Of a stretch of DNA of 19,429 nucleotides, positions 13,004-19,429 are shown in pieces. Position 1 is the stretch's first letter, and every line of letters starts with the position of its first letter. The translations under genes were made by a program, and so were the position numbers. This DNA is from an uncultured Garciella sp. Its GTDB lineage: Bacteria; Bacillota; Clostridia; Eubacteriales; Garciellaceae. Below the pieces are notes generated by a model. The model had not been told where the DNA came from, ran no database searches, and was given only the letters and a program-made list of their open reading frames with translations. The stretch lies in NCBI GenBank assembly GCA_900555725.1, contig USMD01000025.1:1-19429 (forward strand). Reading direction: 5' to 3'.

Positions 13004-15559
13004 TTATTCATTTAATTGGGTATCGAAAGACTTATATTTTATTTCTTGCTGTTTTTGGTCTTTTTGTTGTTTTTCTTCTTGATCCAATCCAAAATAAGTG
13101 TTCATAATATCCCTAACCACTGTTCCACCATACCCGCCGCTATGACCTTGTACAATCATTGTCACTACAGCAATCTCAGGTTTCTCGTAGGGTGCAAAAG
13201 CAGCATACCAAGCCATAGCATCTGTTTCTTCGGATCCATATTGTGCAGAACCAGTCTTTGCTCCCACTCCTATTTTTTCATGGGGAAAACCTGCAAAGTC
13301 TCCAGCTCCTGTTCCTCCAGGCATGGTTACCATTTTCATACCCTGTTTAATAGCTTCTAGATTCTGTGGTTGTACTTTAATCTCACTTCTTACTTTAGGT
13401 TCCGCCCGCTCAATCACTCCTCCATTGGGATTTGTAATTTTTTCAACTAAATGAACTTTATAGTTTTTCCCCCCATTGACTAATGTAGCAACATAATTTG
13501 CCATTTGAATAGGAGTAAGGGAATTGCTCCCTTGTCCAATAGAAGTATTTAAAGTATCTGCTTGGGTCCATTTCCCTGCTAGCACATATTGATAAATTTG
13601 ATAAATATGTTGAGAATCTCTAATCCCATATTTCTGTAATTTTTCTGCAACTAAAGCATAGATATTATTAGTCTCTTTTTTATTTAAATTTTCTACAGAA
13701 TCAAAGATTTCCTTTGCAATCGCGTAGGAGGTATATGCTTCTTGTTTTTCTCCGTTTCCATCGATAATAGTACTATTTCCTGTAATCCCAATCGTACTTC
13801 TAATATAATTAGAGGTTGTATACATCCACGTTTGCTCTTTGGCATTCTTTGTAGCTAAATTTCCTGTAGATTCCCCTATTTCTATTCCAGTTCTTGAACC
13901 TAGTCCAAATTTTCTTGCATATTCTTCAATTTTATCAATGCCAACCCGATTTCCTACCTCATAAAAATATACATTACAGGAATCCTTTAAAGCCTCTGGC
14001 ATATTTTCATTCCCATGACCACTTCTTAACCAACATCGAAATCTATTGCCATCATAACCAGGGTATTGTCCTCCATCATAGATGTATTCCCTAGGTCCTA
14101 CTTTTTTCTCTTCCAATCCTGCAGTTCCAGTTACCATTTTAAAGATAGAACCAGGAGGAAGAGCAGACATAGTAGCATTGTTATAAAGGGGACGAGGATA
14201 TAAAGGATCATCTGATAATATGTTTAAATTATCCCAATCCTCTGTAGAAATCCCCTTAGAAAAAAGGTTAGGATCGTAAGTTGGATAACTAGCCATTGCC
14301 AAAACAGCTCCCGTATTGACATCAAGGACTACTACTGCACCGGACTTAGCATTTGGGGCTTTTCTTCCATTGCTACCTTTTTGTAAATTTTTAATGGTTC
14401 TTTCTAAGGATTCTTCTGCGGTCTTTTGTAAATCATAATCAATGGTGAGAAATAGATTATTTCCAGAAACCGGGGATTTTTCTTGTTCTTCAAAATCATT
14501 TTGAGGTATCCCCTTATGGTCTGTTACCACTAATTTTTCTCCGTCCTTACCTTTTAGTTGAGATTCAAAGGCTCCCTCCATCCCTTGGGCACCTTTTAAA
14601 TCTTGCATTTTGTATTCCCCGTGGGCTACATCTTCTTCATTTACCTTACTAATATATCCTAAAACATGGGCCGTCATACTTTTTTCAGGATAACTTCGTA
14701 TGGGCTTTGAATTTACAGAAACTCCAGGCAATTCATTTTGATGAGCCGTAATTTCTGCCATAGTTTCTTGTTTTACATCATTTGCAATTTCAACGGCTTC
14801 CCAAGATCGAAACCCTTGACTTTTTATTTTCTCTCGAATAAGAAGAATTTTTCTAGCATCTTCTTTCGTATATTTCTTTCCAATCTTATTCATTTTCCTT
14901 AACTTATTAAAAGACTGCTCAGCAGTATAATTGAGCTCCTCTTTTTTAAATCTATACCATTCTTTCCAGTTCTTTTCTTCCTTCTCAAAGGTAAAAATAG
15001 GATCTGGATCTAATGAAATAGGGATACTCTCATTTAAATGTACCTTGGTGATTGCTTCAAGGGCAACCTTATCGTTAACATTTTCCTTAACATAATATCT
15101 TTTTCGTAAAATATCTATGGTCTTCCTTGCTGTAGCATCTATAGGTATATTGTGCTCTCTCTTCCACTTTTGCTCCTCCAACTCATAGGTAAATACGAAA
15201 CTTCCATCCTTTTGAAGCACAATAGGAAACTCATCCTCATATTCTTCTTGATTTCTATCCAAAATGGAAGTTAATCTTAATATCATTTGATTTCTTTTCT
15301 CTTCATCCATTTGGTTATAATACATCTCTACTGAATATCCCACTCTACTGGTAGCAAGCGTATAACCTTCACTCGTATATATTTTACCCCTTTCAGCAGG
15401 TATGGTAATTTTCTGTAACATTTTACTATTGGCAGTTTCTTTATATTTTTCTCCCTCTATAATTTGCAATTGAGCCAATCGAAAAAGGAAGATAATTGTA
15501 ATAACGATTATAAATACATATATAAATTTAAAACGATATTTGCTTTTTTCTATTATCAT
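13004..15559 (-). CDS. mrdA: Penicillin-binding protein 2, elongation transpeptidase
   Basis: A monofunctional class B PBP that cross-links lateral-wall peptidoglycan as the partner of RodA. The 851-residue protein has one N-terminal membrane anchor (about 11-29), a long dimerisation/pedestal part (about 50-350) and a transpeptidase domain. The three active-site motifs are SIFK at 471-474 (nucleophile S471), SCN at 527-529 and KTG at 768-770. It is longer than the Bacillus or E. coli enzymes: the pedestal carries an extra charged helical stretch (about 130-265), and about 90 residues (about 571-663) are inserted between the GESTGNLA and DTLNTSIGQG blocks. The C-terminal tail is glutamine/lysine rich. 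ATG at 15557-15559 with AAGGTGAT upstream. It follows mreD at 26 bp. Confidence 0.96.
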   Translation of the reverse strand: MIIEKSKYRFKFIYVFIIVITIIFLFRLAQLQIIEGEKYKETANSKMLQKITIPAERGKIYTSEGYTLATSRVGYSVEMYYNQMDEEKRNQMILRLTSILDRNQEEYEDEFPIVLQKDGSFVFTYELEEQKWKREHNIPIDATARKTIDILRKRYYVKENVNDKVALEAITKVHLNESIPISLDPDPIFTFEKEEKNWKEWYRFKKEELNYTAEQSFNKLRKMNKIGKKYTKEDARKILLIREKIKSQGFRSWEAVEIANDVKQETMAEITAHQNELPGVSVNSKPIRSYPEKSMTAHVLGYISKVNEEDVAHGEYKMQDLKGAQGMEGAFESQLKGKDGEKLVVTDHKGIPQNDFEEQEKSPVSGNNLFLTIDYDLQKTAEESLERTIKNLQKGSNGRKAPNAKSGAVVVLDVNTGAVLAMASYPTYDPNLFSKGISTEDWDNLNILSDDPLYPRPLYNNATMSALPPGSIFKMVTGTAGLEEKKVGPREYIYDGGQYPGYDGNRFRCWLRSGHGNENMPEALKDSCNVYFYEVGNRVGIDKIEEYARKFGLGSRTGIEIGESTGNLATKNAKEQTWMYTTSNYIRSTIGITGNSTIIDGNGEKQEAYTSYAIAKEIFDSVENLNKKETNNIYALVAEKLQKYGIRDSQHIYQIYQYVLAGKWTQADTLNTSIGQGSNSLTPIQMANYVATLVNGGKNYKVHLVEKITNPNGGVIERAEPKVRSEIKVQPQNLEAIKQGMKMVTMPGGTGAGDFAGFPHEKIGVGAKTGSAQYGSEETDAMAWYAAFAPYEKPEIAVVTMIVQGHSGGYGGTVVRDIMNTYFGLDQEEKQQKDQKQQEIKYKSFDTQLNE

Positions 15560-15585
15560 GTGATCACCTTTATTTTAGTAGAAAA

Positions 15586-16074
15586 TTATCGAAGTAAATC
15601 CTGCTGGCTTAATTTTAGAAAAATGGGATAAATAAAAAATGCGATAATTGCATTCATCAACATGGACGCAATGGTAGTACCTTTTAAATATTGAAAAATA
15701 GAAAACTCTATACCACTAAAATATTGCAGAAAATAAAAACTAGTATGATATAATAAAACACCTAAGGCTGTAAAAAGAAAAGATATCAATTTATTATCCC
15801 TATAAACTCGCTCGCTGATTATGCCCATTAGATACCCAATTAACATATAACTAAGGGCATGAAATCCCAATACCCTTCCAAAAAGAATATCATGGAACAA
15901 ACCTGCAATAAGACCAAGGACCATGCCTTGGGTCTTTCCATATATTAATCCTATAGATACAATGGTGATGAGCACTAGATTCAATGCAGCACCACCAATC
16001 TTTATGAAGGGTAAAATAGTAGATTCTATAATCAATTCAATTAATAATAGAAAAGTTAAAATCAATATTCTCAC
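15586..16074 (-). CDS. mreD: Rod shape-determining protein MreD
   Basis: A small integral membrane protein of the elongasome linking MreC to the cell-wall synthases. The 162-residue sequence is hydrophobic throughout, with about five membrane segments and the conserved run GLIAGLFHDILFGRVLGFHALSYMLIGY written here as the motif GLFHDILFG near residues 58-66. It begins at GTG (16072-16074) with AAGGGG about 8 nt upstream. Its position between mreC and mrdA fixes the assignment, because MreD sequences diverge widely. Confidence 0.93.
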   Translation of the reverse strand: MRILILTFLLLIELIIESTILPFIKIGGAALNLVLITIVSIGLIYGKTQGMVLGLIAGLFHDILFGRVLGFHALSYMLIGYLMGIISERVYRDNKLISFLFTALGVLLYHTSFYFLQYFSGIEFSIFQYLKGTTIASMLMNAIIAFFIYPIFLKLSQQDLLR

Positions 16075-16090
16075 AATAGAAACCCCTTAA

Positions 16091-16903
16091 CTATTTTTGC
16101 TTTAAAATGAGTACTTCCTTTATCTTTTGAAAATCCGCAGCAGGAACAATATTTACTTTTTTTTCAAGCATTCCTGATTGTTTTTCTATACTCTCTACTT
16201 CTCCTATCATTAGGTTTTCTGGAAAAACCTTTCCTAAGCTAGAAGTTACAATCATATCCCCAGGAATCAATTGGACATCAGGGTCTACATAGCCTTCTAA
16301 GGTAGAATTGCTATTTCCTTGTATCCTTATATAATTTCCAGTCCTAGAGACTACACCATTAACCACACTCCCTGTATCGGATATAGCAAAAACCTTTGCG
16401 GTATTTCTTCCCACTTCAACAACCTTGCCAACCAATCCTTCTTTTACGCAAACAGGCATATTTTTTTTAATCCCATCGGTTGAACCTTTATCTATCACAA
16501 ATACATCAAACCAAACTTCGGGGTCAATTGATACAATGTTTGCCACAATGTAATCATACTGAGGATTTTCCTGATGAAAATTTAATAATTTTTTTAATCT
16601 CTCATTCTCACTTTTTAAAGTATCTAACTCTACTTGTTTCTTTTTTAACTCATTGATTTCTTCTTCTAATTCTTCATTAGTTTCCTTTAAACTGCCAATT
16701 TCAACAATAGAGCCAAAAAAGTTTCTAATATATTGAGTACCTGAATACAAAGTTTTTTGTATAGGTGCAACTGCTTTACTAAGAAAACTTTCCCCTTTGG
16801 TCAAGCTTTCTCTTCCATGAGCAGTAAAAGTAATCAAAACAAGAAGAACGATAGTAATCAAAGCTACTATCATACTAAGTTTATGTTTCTTTATCCAACT
16901 CAA
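16091..16903 (-). CDS. mreC: Rod shape-determining protein MreC
   Basis: MreC is a bitopic protein that couples MreB filaments to PBP2 on the outer face of the membrane. The 270-residue protein has a short cytoplasmic N terminus, a membrane helix (about 9-28), a glutamate/lysine-rich coiled coil (about 70-110) and a C-terminal beta-barrel part with VWFDVFVIDKGSTDGI, VGKVVEVG and LIPGDMIVTSSLG. The start is TTG at 16901-16903, with GGGGTGA 4-5 nt upstream, 17 bp after the mreB stop. The length is typical of Firmicute MreC. Confidence 0.95.
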   Translation of the reverse strand: MSWIKKHKLSMIVALITIVLLVLITFTAHGRESLTKGESFLSKAVAPIQKTLYSGTQYIRNFFGSIVEIGSLKETNEELEEEINELKKKQVELDTLKSENERLKKLLNFHQENPQYDYIVANIVSIDPEVWFDVFVIDKGSTDGIKKNMPVCVKEGLVGKVVEVGRNTAKVFAISDTGSVVNGVVSRTGNYIRIQGNSNSTLEGYVDPDVQLIPGDMIVTSSLGKVFPENLMIGEVESIEKQSGMLEKKVNIVPAADFQKIKEVLILKQK

Positions 16904-16920
16904 GTTTTCACCCCATCTAC

Positions 16921-17952
16921 CTATTCAACTAATTTAGCTGCAGCAACAACCTTGTTAAACATCTCTACATCATCAAGAATTTTTCCAGTTCCCATTGCAA
17001 CACAATCCAATGAATTTTCTGCTACTTCTACAGGCATGCCTGTTTCCAAATGAATCAATTCATCCAAACCACGAAGCAAAGCTCCTCCTCCAGTTAACAT
17101 AATTCCTTTATCCATAATATCTGCAGCTAATTCTGGTGGAGTCTTTTCTAAGGTGCCTTTTATTGCATCCACAATATTAGAAATTGGTTCACTTAAAGCC
17201 TCCCTAATCTCCTTAGAATGAACTTCTATGGTTTTTGGAAGCCCAGATACTAAATCTCTCCCTTTTATATTAATAGATTTTTCTTCCTCCACAGGATATG
17301 CAGAGCCGATTTCTATTTTAATTTTTTCAGATGTTCTTTCTCCTATCATTAAACTATATTCCTTTTTGATGTATTGGATAATGGAATCATCAAATTCGTC
17401 TCCACCAATTCGGATTGATTTACTAGTTACAATTCCTCCTAAGGAAAGAATTGCTACTTCACTAGTACCCCCTCCAATATCTACTACCATACTTCCTTCA
17501 GGTTCAGCTACTGGAAGTCCTGCGCCAATAGCTGCAGCCATTGGTTCTTCTATAATAAATGCTTCTTTTGCTCCTGCCTGTTCTGAAGCTTCAATAACGG
17601 CTCTTTTCTCTACCTCTGTTACCCCAGATGGTACACAAACCAGTACTCTTGGTCGAACAAACTTATTTTTATTATAAGCCCTTTTAATAAAATATCTAAG
17701 CATATTTTGAGTGATATCAAAATCAGCAATTACTCCATCTTTCATAGGCCGAATGGCTATGATATTTCCAGGAGTTCTCCCAATCATCTTTTTCGCTTCT
17801 TCCCCAACTGTCAAAACCATTTTTGTATTTTTATTAATTGCAACGACAGAAGGCTCCCTTACTACAATGCCCTTTCCTCTTAAATAAACTAATGTATTTG
17901 CAGTACCTAAATCAATACCCATATCCTTTGAAAACACAAGACCTTTACTCAT
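16921..17952 (-). CDS. mreB: Actin-like rod shape protein MreB
   Basis: MreB forms membrane-bound antiparallel filaments that orient the elongasome. The 343-residue protein has the actin-fold nucleotide motifs GIDLGTANTLVY (about 12-23) and DIGGGTSEVAILS (about 167-179), and the adenosine motif MLTGGGALLRGLD (about 289-301). Length is typical. The ATG at 17950-17952 has AGGAAGGGG about 7 nt upstream. It follows radC by 45 bp; a TATAAT (17997-18002) overlaps the radC stop and could give an extra start point. It heads mreBCD-mrdA. Confidence 0.97.
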   Translation of the reverse strand: MSKGLVFSKDMGIDLGTANTLVYLRGKGIVVREPSVVAINKNTKMVLTVGEEAKKMIGRTPGNIIAIRPMKDGVIADFDITQNMLRYFIKRAYNKNKFVRPRVLVCVPSGVTEVEKRAVIEASEQAGAKEAFIIEEPMAAAIGAGLPVAEPEGSMVVDIGGGTSEVAILSLGGIVTSKSIRIGGDEFDDSIIQYIKKEYSLMIGERTSEKIKIEIGSAYPVEEEKSINIKGRDLVSGLPKTIEVHSKEIREALSEPISNIVDAIKGTLEKTPPELAADIMDKGIMLTGGGALLRGLDELIHLETGMPVEVAENSLDCVAMGTGKILDDVEMFNKVVAAAKLVE

Positions 17953-17996
17953 TTTGTTGCCCCTTCCTCTATTTTGTCTATTTATCTATATTTTTT

Positions 17997-18002
17997 ATTA
18001 TA
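17997..18002 (-). promoter_or_regulatory. Possible -10 element before mreB
   Basis: A perfect TATAAT on the minus strand overlaps the radC stop codon. The best upstream hexamer, TTGAGT, is 19 nt away, longer than usual, so this is only a weak promoter candidate for mreBCD. Confidence 0.3.
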
Positions 18003-18672
18003 GCATGTCCATTTCTTTAAAACTCAAATAATTTCCATCCCCAATGATAATATGATCAAGAACTTGGATTCCTACAATCCTACCTGTCTCAACCAATCTT
18101 TTAGTAATAGACTTATCTTCTTTACTTGGAGTAGGATCCCCACTTGGGTGATTATGAGCTAAAATCATTGAAGTACTGTTTTTCCTAATGGCTACTTTAA
18201 ATACCTCTCTAGGGTGAACTAAAGATGCATTTACAATGCCTTTAGTAATATTTTCTACGCTAATCACTTTGTTCTTTGTATCCAAAAGTACTACATTAAA
18301 GTTTTCTTCCATGCTATATCTCATTTCCTCCATTAAATAATCTACCACATCTAATGGACTTTTAATAGAGAATTTTATAAGACTTTCCATGGATAATCTT
18401 CGTCCTAATTCAATAGCTGCCTTTATTTGAGTTGCCTTTGCTATCCCAATACCCTTAATACTGCTAATTTCTTCTACAGTAGCATTATATAAATATCGAA
18501 TGCCCTGTTTGTGATCTTTTATAATTTGATGGGCTAAGGAAATGGCTGTATGATTTTTACTACCTGTTCTAAGTATGATTGCAAGTAATTCTGCATCTGA
18601 TAAATTTTTTTCTCCGTATTTTATTAACTTTTCCCTTGGCCTTTCATTTTCAGGAAATTCCTTTATGGTCAA
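17998..18672 (-). CDS. radC: RadC family JAMM-domain protein
   Basis: RadC homologues were named for DNA repair, but that role is disputed and the true function is unknown. The 224-residue protein has an N-terminal UPF0758 helix-hairpin-helix region (IKGIGIAKATQI about 72-83) and a C-terminal JAMM/MPN metalloprotease-like domain with HNHPSGDPTPSKED at 173-186. The zinc ligands are H173, H175 and D186. I place the start at TTG (18670-18672), preceded by AGAGGGGGT, giving the usual start MTIKEFPENERPREKL; the ATG at 18691-18693 would add seven residues that include the ribosome site. It sits between maf and mreB, as in Bacillus and most Clostridia. Confidence 0.94.
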   Translation of the reverse strand: MTIKEFPENERPREKLIKYGEKNLSDAELLAIILRTGSKNHTAISLAHQIIKDHKQGIRYLYNATVEEISSIKGIGIAKATQIKAAIELGRRLSMESLIKFSIKSPLDVVDYLMEEMRYSMEENFNVVLLDTKNKVISVENITKGIVNASLVHPREVFKVAIRKNSTSMILAHNHPSGDPTPSKEDKSITKRLVETGRIVGIQVLDHIIIGDGNYLSFKEMDML

Positions 18673-18735
18673 ATGACCCCCTCTATCACACATCTTCCAT
18701 TTTCCCCCATAAAATTATTAAAATAATATCCTCCC

Positions 18736-19344
18736 TTAAAAGTTATTTCCCTTATCCTTATGATATAAGGAAAGCATATTAAAATCAAACTCTTTAAGTA
18801 AGTCACTAAGTAAACCAATAGGCAAACCAACCACATTAAAATAATCCCCATGAATTTTCTCTACTAATAGGGCCCCTAACCCTTGTATTGCATAGGAACC
18901 TGCCTTATCCAGATATTCACCAGAATCCATATAACTCTTAATTTCTTCATCCCCATAGGTTTTCATGGTTACATAGGTAATTTGACTACTGGTACGTTGT
19001 TTTCCACTTAGGGCATCCACAATAGCAACTCCTGTAATTACTTGATGGGTCCTCCCCGATAATCTCTTTAGCATAGATAAGGCATCTTGTCTATTGGAAG
19101 GTTTTCCTAATATTTCGTCTAGTACTACTACAGTATCTGCTCCAATCACCAATGCCTCTTGATCCATATTATAGGCTACACTTTTGGCTTTTTTTAAAGC
19201 TAATTTTTCGATTTTTTCCTTCGCTGTACCTATACTATCTAAGGTTTCATCAACTTGACTGGGAATCACCTCAAAATTTAGACCTATTTGTTTTAATAGC
19301 TCTCTTCTTCGGGGAGATTGTGAAGCTAATATTATTTTTTTCAT
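18736..19344 (-). CDS. maf: Maf family nucleoside triphosphate pyrophosphatase
   Basis: Maf hydrolyses non-canonical or modified nucleotides (dTTP/UTP type for the YhdE-like group) and inhibits septum formation when overproduced. The 202-residue protein begins KKIILASQSPRRRELL, the Maf signature, and has IGADTVVVLD with the catalytic aspartate region, GKPSNRQDA and GLPIGLL near the C terminus, all typical. The ATG at 19342-19344 has AGGTGA 8 nt upstream, overlapping the stop of the preceding DUF4321 gene. It heads the visible run into radC and mreB. Confidence 0.95.
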   Translation of the reverse strand: MKKIILASQSPRRRELLKQIGLNFEVIPSQVDETLDSIGTAKEKIEKLALKKAKSVAYNMDQEALVIGADTVVVLDEILGKPSNRQDALSMLKRLSGRTHQVITGVAIVDALSGKQRTSSQITYVTMKTYGDEEIKSYMDSGEYLDKAGSYAIQGLGALLVEKIHGDYFNVVGLPIGLLSDLLKEFDFNMLSLYHKDKGNNF

Positions 19345-19352
19345 AAAATCAC

Positions 19353-19429
19353 CTATTTTTTATAAAAAATAAATAATCCTAGAAGTATTCCTAAAATGCT
19401 ACCGAGATTAATATTAATCACCATGCCGA
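19353..19429 (-). CDS. DUF4321 small membrane protein (3' end only)
   Basis: Only the last 24 codons are inside the window: G-M-V-I-N-I-N-L-G-S-I-L-G-I-L-L-G-L-F-I-F-Y-K-K, then TAG at 19353-19355. The INLGSILGILLGLFIFY pattern is a hydrophobic membrane segment that matches the C terminus of DUF4321 proteins as I remember them. These short membrane proteins of unknown function lie directly upstream of maf in many Clostridia. The stop is 8 bp before the maf ATG, so they are co-transcribed. Confidence 0.75.
   Translation of the reverse strand, partial: GMVININLGSILGILLGLFIFYKK

Noticed and set aside
17228..17677. 149-codon plus-strand open frame
   Set aside because: It lies wholly antisense to mreB, has no ribosome site or recognisable protein features, and mirrors the coding frame of MreB.
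18669..18851. 60-codon minus-strand frame between maf and radC
   Set aside because: It overlaps the end of maf in another frame, has no clear ribosome site, and its hydrophobic start is an artefact of the maf sequence.

Overview
The window is a low-GC, almost entirely minus-strand chromosomal block from an anaerobic, endospore-forming Clostridia-type Firmicute. Three things point there: the gene order, the SpoIVFA/SpoIVFB pair, and the absence of spo0B between rpmA and obg, where Bacillus carries it. Genus is not decidable from the sequence; the Clostridiaceae/Peptostreptococcaceae/Alkaliphilus neighbourhood is my inference. All protein genes read right to left, so transcription starts at the high-coordinate end.

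In transcriptional order the layout is: the 3' end of a DUF4321 membrane protein, maf, radC, mreB, mreC, mreD and mrdA (PBP2), closed by an intrinsic terminator at 12963-12997. A 348-bp non-coding region with a strong promoter follows, then minC-minD-minE, whose last codons lie inside a terminator hairpin. Next come rodA (ended by a perfect 44-bp palindrome) and spoIVFA-spoIVFB. A radical SAM gene (TIGR03960 type), its overlapping DUF2344 partner and rng (RNase G) follow. Then an L21-leader-like RNA precedes rplU-prp-rpmA, with a terminator. Last is a consensus promoter for obgE-yhbY-nadD and the start of a probable yqeK.

The genes form functional sets. MreBCD, PBP2 and RodA make the lateral-wall elongation machine. 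MinCDE positions the division septum. SpoIVFA/B is the regulated intramembrane protease module that activates sigma-K in the mother cell. RplU/RpmA, the L27-processing protease Prp, Obg, YhbY and RNase G belong to ribosome assembly and RNA processing. NadD makes NAD.

Two non-coding elements interrupt this housekeeping core. At 697-918, on the plus strand and antisense to the operon, is a structured RNA that I recognise as HEARO, the omega RNA of the RNA-guided nuclease IscB. It stands alone without an IscB gene and splits yhbY from nadD. At 12730-12858, just downstream of the minC promoter, is a 129-bp element with perfect 13-bp terminal inverted repeats flanked by a 5-bp direct repeat. It could be a miniature transposon or a structured 5' leader RNA. 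These two are the most interesting parts of the window. About eight of the genes appear to start at GTG or TTG, so several starts given here are shorter than the longest open frame.
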